64,000 bases of DNA, taken from assembly GCF_900156465.1 (NCBI RefSeq), contig NZ_LT707064.1, positions 5,967,001 to 6,031,000 on the forward strand. The letters run 5' to 3'. Shown piece after piece: positions 16,629 to 22,900 of the stretch. The DNA comes from Pseudomonas sp. 7SR1 (lineage in GTDB: Bacteria > Pseudomonadota > Gammaproteobacteria > Pseudomonadales > Pseudomonadaceae). Position 1 is the stretch's first letter. Each line of letters starts with the position of its first letter. The notes below the pieces were generated by a model, which was not told the origin of the DNA, did no database searches, and saw only the letters and a list, made by a program, of their open reading frames with translations. A program made the position numbers and the translations under genes.

Positions 16629-16901
16629 ATGACCCGATACATGCCCATCACCGGCATCGACTGCACCCCCGCCACCCTGCTCATCGACACCGAAGCCCCC
16701 CTCGACGTCCTCTTCGAAACCGCCGACTACCGCATCCGCACCGTGACCCAGGTACTGGAAAACATTGCCTTTCGTTCGGATATCGACTCGGAGACGGTGG
16801 TACTGACCGACTTCTGCAAGATGCTGACGATAGCGCTGCGTGATGGGTGTGATGTGATGGATGTGATTGGGAGGCGGTTGCGGGCACAGGCTGGGGAATA
16901 A
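16629..16901 (+). CDS. Small hypothetical protein (DUF3077-like pattern)
   Basis: A 90-residue cytosolic protein beginning MTRYMPITGIDCTPATLLID. The central A-L-D-V-L-F-E and L-E-N-I-A pattern weakly recalls DUF3077 proteins of pseudomonads; this is not certain. ATG at 16629 follows GCGAGGCTCTGACC. Its last 35 codons and terminator are present a second time at 17498-17632, on the far side of a toxin-antitoxin pair, so the gene's 3' end has been duplicated around that cassette. Confidence 0.65.
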   Translation: MTRYMPITGIDCTPATLLIDTEAPLDVLFETADYRIRTVTQVLENIAFRSDIDSETVVLTDFCKMLTIALRDGCDVMDVIGRRLRAQAGE

Positions 16902-16930
16902 ATGGAAACGGGCGGCCTGCGAGTCGCCCG
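16786..16930 (+). repeat. Direct repeat, copy A (3' end of the 16.6-kb gene)
   Basis: About 145 bp covering the final codons and terminator of the small gene; it recurs at about 17487-17632 with a few differences (GCACAGG against GCGCAGG; AAACGGG against AACGGG). The two copies flank the toxin-antitoxin cassette. Confidence 0.82.
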
Positions 16931-16934
16931 TTTC
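16905..16934 (+). terminator. Hairpin terminator of the small gene
   Basis: GAAACGGGCG and CGCCCGTTTC form a perfect 10-bp stem just after the TAA; a short T-rich tract (ACATTTCT) follows. The degenerate copy at 17608-17632 has lost part of the stem. Confidence 0.65.
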
Positions 16935-17204
16935 ACATTTCTAGTGGACAAGGATGAAACCGGTAGAGCGCGTATCACAGCGCGGATCAATTGACTGATG
17001 GAGGGATTACCCGGCGATGTCGCGCCAGTCGGGCACGGCGTCAGCGAGCTACGAATTTACTATGGGCCTGGCGATAGGGTGTATTTTCACCAACAGGGCG
17101 ACCTGTTGGTAATTCTGCTGTGCGGCGGCAACAAAAGCAGCCAGGGCCGCGACATCGACACCGCCCACCAGATAATGCAAGCGTGGAGAGCACAAAATGA
17201 GTGA
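16932..17204 (+). pseudogene. HigB/RelE-type toxin, truncated and interrupted
   Basis: The reading frame from 16932 gives FTFLVDKDETGRARITARIN, then TGA at 16992-16994, then LMEGLPGDVAPVGHGVSELR and on to LLVILLCGGNKSSQGRDID. Together these match the addiction-module killer protein family (RelE/HigB fold), in which an ARID-R-L continuation is usual at the position of the TGA; a single CGA to TGA change would explain it. The first 15 or so residues are missing, replaced by the terminator of the preceding gene. An ATG at 16998 could start a 68-residue C-terminal piece, but it would lack the first helices. The antitoxin frame overlaps its last 8 nt. The toxin is probably dead. Confidence 0.75.
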
Positions 17205-17490
17205 GACCTTTACGGAATTTGACCCTGCTGAGTACCTCAACCCCCCCGAGTCCATTGCTGAATTCATGAGCGATGCCCTTGAAACAGGGGATGCAGGCTA
17301 TATCGCCAAAGCAATGGGAGTAGTCGCACGCGCCAAGGGAATGACCGAACTGGCCCGGGAAACTGGCCTATCCCGAGAACAGCTATACCGATCCTTCAGC
17401 GAACAGGGCAATCCCACCCTAAAGACACTCCTGGCGGTCATGAAAGCGCTTGGCGTCGACATGGCGGCTCGGCCTCACATCGCTCACTGA
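17197..17490 (+). CDS. HigA-family antitoxin (addiction module antidote)
   Basis: A 97-residue protein of the antidote family paired with RelE/HigB-type killers: an N-terminal toxin-contact segment (MSETFTEFDPAEYLNPPESI), then a helix-turn-helix (MTELARETGLSREQLYRSFS and NPTLKTLLAVMKALGVDMA). It overlaps the toxin frame by 8 nt, as is usual for such operons, and is complete. With the toxin broken it may persist as an orphan repressor or as an anti-addiction factor against related modules; that is inference. Confidence 0.85.
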   Translation: MSETFTEFDPAEYLNPPESIAEFMSDALETGDAGYIAKAMGVVARAKGMTELARETGLSREQLYRSFSEQGNPTLKTLLAVMKALGVDMAARPHIAH

Positions 17491-17497
17491 TTCGCAG

Positions 17498-17605
17498 AGG
17501 GTGGTGCTGACCGACTTCTGCAAGATGCTGACGATACCGCTGCGTGATGGGTGTGATGTGATGGATGTGATTGGGAGGCGATTGCGGGCGCAGGCTGGGG
17601 AATAA
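17498..17605 (+). pseudogene. Duplicated 3' remnant of the small gene at 16629
   Basis: The frame VVLTDFCKMLTIPLRDGC continues DVMDVIGRRLRAQAGE and stops at TAA, differing from the intact gene by one alanine-to-proline change. There is no start or ribosome-binding site. It marks the right-hand copy of the direct repeat around the toxin-antitoxin pair. Confidence 0.85.
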
Positions 17606-17648
17606 ATGGAACGGGCGGCCGCCGGTCGCCCATTGCAACGCCAGTTGT

Positions 17649-17816
17649 TCAGTGCCGGTGGCTCTGCTGAGCCTGCATGTACTGGCGCAGAAGCTGATTG
17701 ATACGTGTCTGATAACCTGTGCCCTGCCCCTTGAGCCACTCAAGCACATCGGCGTCGAGGCGAATAACTACGTGATGTGGGTAATTCGGTAAAACAATAC
17801 GTCCCATCCTGAGCAT
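17649..17816 (-). pseudogene. Chimera: RAYT N-terminus fused to BrnA-like antitoxin C-terminus
   Basis: From ATG at 17816 the frame reads MLRMGRIVLPNYPHHVV, the opening of a REP-associated tyrosine transposase (normally ...PHHVVQRG), then switches within three codons to IRLDADVLEWLKGQGTGYQT and INQLLRQYMQA, the C-terminal ribbon-helix-helix part of a BrnA-type antitoxin. The junction is near 17768-17775. No brnT toxin gene lies upstream. It looks like a recombination join between a transposase relic and a lost TA operon. Whether the 55-residue chimera is made is unknown; the DNA-binding half of BrnA is kept. Confidence 0.65.
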
Positions 17817-17890
17817 ATTGGGCTCCTCCATCCTTGGAAGCCTTAAGCGTTGCAGAGGATTGAAAAATAAATCTGTCCCCTTTTCTTTTC
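17817..17890 (-). mobile_element. Left end of a RAYT-type element (relic A)
   Basis: Reading the minus strand, an AAAAGGGGACAGATTTATTT end (about 17890-17870) is followed by TTCAATCCTCTGCAACGCTT and then by the transposase start codon. The same left-end sequence recurs in relic B at 18597-18545. Only this end and the first codons of the transposase survive here. Confidence 0.65.
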
Positions 17891-17911
17891 TTTTTTTCTC
17901 AACACTTGCAT

Positions 17912-18304
17912 TCACTCAATCATTCTTTTATACACCAGAAGCTCACGATTTTTTATTGCATATATAGATTCATACTGAAAGGACAGCAAAAATCTAACAT
18001 CAACAGCACTTACCAACATACTCATAAACGCATCCAACTCTTCCGCACTCTCTGCCAGCGCACTAATCGGACAATGCACAACAAGTCTCGAGCCAACTTT
18101 CCAACCCAAGGGTTTTACTTGATCAGCGGCTATTTCTTCCAAAAATTCGTTTTGGCTATAAACAAAAAAAGCATTTGATTTTGAACCCCCCCCTGAAAAG
18201 CCCGTCCCTTCGACTTTAACATACGCCCCAAGCGCTCCTAGAACACTCAGAATTTTTTTAACAGAAGGAAAACCCTCAAACTCGAACACCATCATTATGC
18301 TCAT
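17912..18304 (-). CDS. Orphan CDI-type immunity protein candidate (imm3)
   Basis: A 130-residue, AT-rich gene, cytosolic, without recognised family (opens MSIMMVFEFEGFPSVKKILS; mixed alpha/beta). It is called an orphan immunity gene from context: its ATG overlaps, as ATGA, the stop of a 22-codon remnant that looks like a toxin C-terminus, it is on the same strand as and downstream of cdiA, and its low GC differs from the core genes. ATGs four and five codons in are alternative starts. Homologous orphan modules are known downstream of cdiA in other species. The specific toxin it neutralises is unknown. Confidence 0.6.
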   Translation of the reverse strand: MSIMMVFEFEGFPSVKKILSVLGALGAYVKVEGTGFSGGGSKSNAFFVYSQNEFLEEIAADQVKPLGWKVGSRLVVHCPISALAESAEELDAFMSMLVSAVDVRFLLSFQYESIYAIKNRELLVYKRMIE

Positions 18305-18369
18305 GGCTTATTTACCTTAATCACTCTAAACTCTCCGCCTTTCAACAAATAAAGCGTTTTAAGTTCTAA
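18301..18369 (-). pseudogene. Remnant of a CdiA toxin C-terminus (scar 3)
   Basis: Twenty-two in-frame codons, ending LKGGEFRVIKVNKP and TGA, whose TGA overlaps the ATG of the immunity candidate (ATGA at 18304-18301). The frame has no start and is cut at its upstream end by the AAAAAGGGGACAGATTT terminus of relic B at 18371. This is what is left when a toxin tip is displaced and truncated. Confidence 0.55.
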
Positions 18370-18370
18370 G

Positions 18371-18597
18371 AAAAAGGGGACAGATTTATTTTCCCGACTC
18401 ACCCCTCAGCCGCCCCTGCTTTCTTCTCGCTATTGTACTAACACACCGACCATCTGCTCTATCTCATCCGCAAAACGACTTGTGCCTTACACTGCGTTAG
18501 ATAGGTAGCTCGGTAAAACAATATACCCTACTCAGCCCCCCATCCCTGGAAGCTTTGAGCGTAGCAGATGATTGAAAAATAAATCTATCCTCTTTTT
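18371..18597 (-). mobile_element. Internally deleted RAYT element (relic B, MITE-like)
   Basis: A 227-bp unit with inverted ends: AAAAAGGGGACAGATTTATT at 18371 and AAATAAATCTATCCTCTTTTT at the other end. The minus-strand left part matches the leader of relic A; the right part matches the last codons and right end of relic C (GCAGATGGTCGGTGTG against GCGGATTGTTGGTGTG). So it is a RAYT element lacking its middle. No functional protein is left. Confidence 0.7.
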
Positions 18598-18622
18598 CTC
18601 TTTTCTCGTTTTTTGCAATTCT

Positions 18623-18766
18623 TTAAATTTTTAAACCACATAAAGCCACGTCATCAGAAACTCGAACCACACCATCAACGATAGACAAACCATCCTCAGA
18701 TTCAAAAATCTCTAAATCCACAATTCCCAAAATCAAAATACACACAGAAAAAGCAGAAAAAGCACG
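18623..18766 (-). pseudogene. Start-less 3' fragment, possible old immunity gene
   Basis: An open minus-strand frame without start reads ILILGIVDLEIFESEDGLSI, VDGVVRVSDDVALCGLKI and stop. It begins at the right end of relic C and ends 25 bp before relic B. By analogy with the two neighbouring cassettes it may be the tail of a third immunity gene, or of a toxin. The call is weak. Confidence 0.3.
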
Positions 18767-18768
18767 AA

Positions 18769-19182
18769 AAAGGGGACAAATTTATTTTCCAGCCTTGGCC
18801 CACCGCCGCCCCTGTCCTCGCTGCTCTACCCTCACACCAACAATCCGCTCTACTTCATCTACGAAACGGTTTTTACCCGTCAATTGGCCTCGTTGCAAAG
18901 CGTCGCGGATCAATTGAGTTTGATCAGTCGGAATGGCTTGGCGCACAAACTCTTCATACCGAAGCCGCCGCTCCATCGAGGTATCACCCAACGCCATGAA
19001 GCATGGATCAGCATCTAACAGGCACCCACTAGGCTCATCATTTACCCGGCTTCGATAGCTCGACCATGCATAATCTGCGACGTTGGCGAGCATGCGAGCG
19101 CGCACAGGATTCAATTCAATTTAACGACTACAAGCGAGAAAATATGAATCCGACTGTGAAAAATAAATCCGTCCCTTTTTTT
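18769..19182 (-). mobile_element. RAYT relic C with transposase 3' part
   Basis: Bounded by AAAAAGGGGACAAATTTATT at 18769 and AAAAATAAATCCGTCCCTTT ending at 19182. The minus-strand frame 18782-19114 reads MNPVRARMLANVADYAWSSY and on to FVDEVERIVGVRVEQRGQGR, the C-terminal third of a REP-associated tyrosine transposase; the catalytic HUH and tyrosine regions are missing. The 5' part has been deleted, so it cannot transpose by itself. Confidence 0.8.
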
Positions 19183-19194
19183 CTATACGAGAGC

Positions 19195-19250
19195 AAAAGG
19201 GGACATCTATTAGCCTTGACTTGAGACCGGCTAATGGGTGTCCCTTTTTT
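19195..19250 (-). repeat. 55-bp hairpin repeat, copy D
   Basis: AAAAGGGGACATCTATTAGCC and GGCTAATGGGTGTCCCTTTTT pair around TTGACTTGAGACC. The unit is repeated nearly exactly at 19612-19668. It lies 14 bp past the stop of imm2 and its T-rich end could also stop transcription. The AAAAGGGGACA ends are shared with the RAYT relics. Confidence 0.85.
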
Positions 19251-19263
19251 CTCTTTTCGCTGC

Positions 19264-19521
19264 CTAACTTGTGATTCTTGGCCTCATCCTATTGACAGCG
19301 TCCAGAAGCGATTCCAATTCAAGGCCATAACTATTAGGCTCAAAACTCTCCTCTATGCCCCTCATCAAAAACTCATTCGAAATCAATTCGCATAGCTCAT
19401 CTATTTCACTCGACGATATCGAACCATAAAGTACTTTATCAGGTAGGAGTTTGATTTTTTCCTCAAAAAAACATAACGCGACTAAAAGCTGCGTTTGGGC
19501 ATCAGTTAATACTCCGGTCAT
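19264..19521 (-). CDS. Orphan CDI-type immunity protein candidate (imm2)
   Basis: An 85-residue acidic protein (starts MTGVLTDAQTQLLVALCFFE; helical, ends AVNRMRPRITS), not assigned to a family. ATG at 19521 overlaps the TGA of a toxin-like remnant (ATGA), which is why this start is preferred to an in-frame TTG ten codons upstream. It is followed by hairpin D exactly as cdiI is followed by hairpin E. Low GC and position downstream of cdiA/cdiI point to an immunity gene left behind when its toxin tip was replaced. Confidence 0.62.
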   Translation of the reverse strand: MTGVLTDAQTQLLVALCFFEEKIKLLPDKVLYGSISSSEIDELCELISNEFLMRGIEESFEPNSYGLELESLLDAVNRMRPRITS

Positions 19522-19610
19522 TTTCCAGTCCCCGAAGATGATTTCCCCCAACCTGTAACCACTTTACCTTCAGTATTGACCACTATAACTGCATCCGTCC
19601 CTGTACACCT
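19518..19610 (-). pseudogene. Remnant of a CdiA toxin C-terminus (scar 2)
   Basis: Thirty in-frame codons without a start read TDAVIVVNTEGKVVTGWGKS, SSGTGK and stop, with the TGA overlapping the imm2 start as ATGA. A V-I-V-V-x-x-x-G-K-V-V-T closing strand is typical of polymorphic-toxin C-termini. The frame is cut at 19610, next to hairpin E (19612). It is the clearest sign in the window that older toxin/immunity modules were displaced downstream. Confidence 0.65.
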
Positions 19611-19611
19611 C

Positions 19612-19668
19612 AAAAAGGGGACACCCATTAGCCTTGACTTGAGACCGGCTAATGGGTATCACCTTTTC
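19612..19668 (-). repeat. 55-bp hairpin repeat, copy E
   Basis: AAAAAGGGGACACCCATTAGC and CTAATGGGTATCACCTTTT pair around TTGACTTGAGACC. It lies 16 bp past the stop of cdiI. Copies D and E are direct repeats that flank the scar2-imm2 cassette. Confidence 0.85.
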
Positions 19669-19684
19669 TACCCTACCCAGCTCT

Positions 19685-19948
19685 TTATATTTCAGGCATC
19701 GTCAACGCCTGCAAATACTTAAAAGGAGCGTTTCCGAGATCAAACCCCATGACTGACGCTAACAACTGGATCTCTTTAAGCTCATCAATAGACAGAGCCA
19801 CGTCGTATTCACAAATATGGTCGCAGAGAATCTCTAAAGCTAAATTTTCCTCGTTATATTTCACATAGTCCAATGCACCATCAAGAAGGACCGCCTCCAA
19901 TCGCCCTTTGAATTTCGCACCTAGATTTAATATCTGTTGAGAGTACAT
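19685..19948 (-). CDS. cdiI: CDI immunity protein, MafI-like
   Basis: An 87-residue acidic, helical protein that begins 6 bp after the cdiA stop. FKGRLEAVLLDGALDYVKYN, ENLALEILCDHICEYDVALS and LKEIQLLASVMGFDLG match the pattern of the MafI immunity family (helix, E-x-x-L-A-L-E-x-L-C-D-x-I-x-E-Y-D). It should bind and block the EndoU-type tip of CdiA in the cytosol of sister cells. MafI proteins partner MafB toxins, some of which are EndoU nucleases, so toxin and immunity assignments support each other. Confidence 0.82.
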   Translation of the reverse strand: MYSQQILNLGAKFKGRLEAVLLDGALDYVKYNEENLALEILCDHICEYDVALSIDELKEIQLLASVMGFDLGNAPFKYLQALTMPEI

Positions 19949-19954
19949 ATCAAC

Positions 19955-22900
19955 CTACTTTATCGGTTTATAAGGGGGTATAGGCGCATCGTCAGGAAAT
20001 GCAGTTATGACATTCTGCACCGCCGGTTGATATACAACACGCATACGAACCCCATCCCGCGTTTCGTAAGAAACCCACTTAGCTGGATCGCCATTTTTTG
20101 TATACAATCCACCCGTTCCGGTCTGTGCATACCACTTTGTATCCGGCGAAGTCAGAATATCACTTACTTCATGAATAATTTTCTCCGCAGACCAGCTTTC
20201 TGGGAATACAGTTTTCCCCGGTTGTCCGGGCCAGAGATGACCACCGCTTCCCGGCCCATCACCATACAAAATATGCTTCTTCGATTCATCCGAGAGCAGA
20301 TCGACGTAATCCGATGAATTTGTAATCTTCGGCGGCGTTACTGGCTTCGGCGGATCAAGATCCGGCACATCCGAATCCGGATTAAGCTCCTCCAGCTTAT
20401 TGATCCGAGTCTTGATGACGTCAATATCAACCGAAGCCTCAATCCTCTTGACCGTGTTGACCGAAACGTCAATCCCCATCCGCGACAGCGCCAACGCGCT
20501 CTCGGCGGAACCACTCCCCCCGCCAACCATCAACTGCACGACAAGCGCTACAGCCTGCCCCATCTGCTTGCCGAGATTCTCTGCGTTTGCATCGCCCCCT
20601 TCGACGATCGCTGTTCCAATCTGGTCGATCTGGGACTTGAACGCAGCCGCGACGGAATCACCCAGCAGTGCCCTGGCCTCTTCGGAGGATGCAAACTCCT
20701 TGACAGCTTCCCAGCTCTGCATAGGGTCGGTCATGAATGTGACCGCACTATCCAAGGCGCCTAAACCCGCACCGGCCATTCCATCAGTGAATCCTTTAAG
20801 AATCCCCGAGCCCGTCAGCAAATCCTGCTTCAGGGAAGTGATCTGCCACTTTGTAGCGATCGCCAATTTTTTGAGCGGATTAGGTTCGGCATCGATTTCT
20901 TTCTTCGCCTGCACGTACTGCTGGGTCGCCAACCAATTGTTATCGACGTTCGCCGTCGCCGCGTTATTCGCAGTAGCCGCACCGTTCGGGTTGCTCATGG
21001 TCGCAATGCCGGTCACGAGGCTGGTAATCAGGTTACGTTTGGCTTCTCGCTCCACTGCGGTTTCGTTTGGATCGGCGTCATCGAACAATCCAGCCAGCAA
21101 GCTGGCGGCAGAGCCACCCAAGGCGCCGGCCGAGCAACTCTGATTGCTGGCGGCAGCGCCTGCACAACCGAGAATGGCATGCAATGCCGCATGTTCTGGG
21201 CCACCTTCCTTCAATCCCTTTTTCACCAGCTCGCCGATATAGGCCGAGCCTTGCTGCTGGACGTAGTTGACCACCATGCTTTGCGCGAACTGGGCGCTGC
21301 TGCCAGTCACGTTGCCACTAATACCAGCGACCAGGGCTGTAGCAATTTGCCGATAGGTGCCCCCTGCGCCCCAATCCTTATCGATCTCCTTGATTTGCTG
21401 ATTGAGCTTCAGGTAATTCTCGTGGTGGGCTGTCCGGTCCTCGACAGACAAGCTCTGATCCTGAGCGGCAGCTTTTTCCTTGTTGGCCTGCTTTTTCTTC
21501 TCATCAATTTCCCGCGCACGACTCTCGATGTACTCAGAAGCGTTTTGAACAAACTTGCCGACGATTTCGAAATCCACGCCGATTTCTTGCGCGTTGAAAA
21601 TCGGTTTGAGTTTGTTGCTGCCATCACGATCGCTGGAAACATCGCTATTGATCGCGGCAACCGTTTGCTCGGCTGTCTGGCCGGTCAGCTCCTGCTGCTT
21701 GGCAGCATTAGTGATCGTGACGGCTGCACCGCTGATACCGCTACGGGTGGTGCTGCTGGAGTCGTCACCGGCGTACAGCACAACTGGGGTCGAAATACTG
21801 ACACCATCCTTACCTGGCACGTTAGGGCCATTTGCATTGGACGTGGCACTGGTGTTGCCATCAACATCACGGCCTATGGCACCGCCATAACCACCGCTGA
21901 GGTTAATGCTGGTGGCGTCATACTCAGCCTTGTTCTTGATATCGGAACTGGTCAGTGTCCCGGTATCCAACGTATTTTTTCCATCCGCAACCGCCTTGTC
22001 GGTGCTGGCGATGACGGCGCCCTTGAGGTCGGTATTGCCGATAACCTCGACCTGGAATCCACCATCACCGGCCTTGATTCCCGATTGCTCGCCGACGCTG
22101 GCGTATTCGCTGTGCATATTCTGCGAGAAGACACCACCGCTAACCGTGCTCATGCCGGCACAGATCGGTGGAACGCAGATATTGACACCGATATTTGCGG
22201 CCATCTGTTTGGAGGTGAAAGTACTGGTGTCCTGCAGGCTTTCAATATTCAGGTCGCCGCCCACCTTGACCTTGACCTGATCAGCGGAGACCACTGCTCC
22301 TTTGATGTTGGTGTCCTTGCCACTCTCCAACTTGACGCTTTTACCACCCTTGATATACGTGTTGGTCTGGGTAACGTCATCTCCATCAGACATACCGCGT
22401 CCCACGTTGGCCGCCAGCTCAAACGAAACGCCGTTTTGAGCACCGCCAAAGCCGATACCGATCCCGGCACTCCATCCAGAATTGCCGTTAGTGCTTTCCT
22501 GATGGGCAGTGTTTTGCGCCGACAGCAGATTGATTTCGCCGTCAGCCTTAAGGCTTACATCCCCGCCGCCCTCGATCCTGCTGCCAATTACGTTAATGTC
22601 GCTGTCTGCACCATCCCCTATGGCAACGACCTTGACGTTGCCGCCAGCCACCACATCGCTGCCAACCACATTGCGACCACTTTGGCTGCTTTCACTGTGA
22701 CTGCGGCTATCGCTGAGATTCACGCTGATCCTGATTCCGGTATTCGGAGCATCCATCAATGCCTGACCGGCGTCCAACGCTTGCTTGGCATTCATTGCCG
22801 CATTCACAGCAGCCAGTGCGACCATTCGCTCATCACTGGTTTTCTGTACCGCCTCTCCCATCTGCTGGATGCCCTTCAACGCATTCAGCAAAGGTATGCT

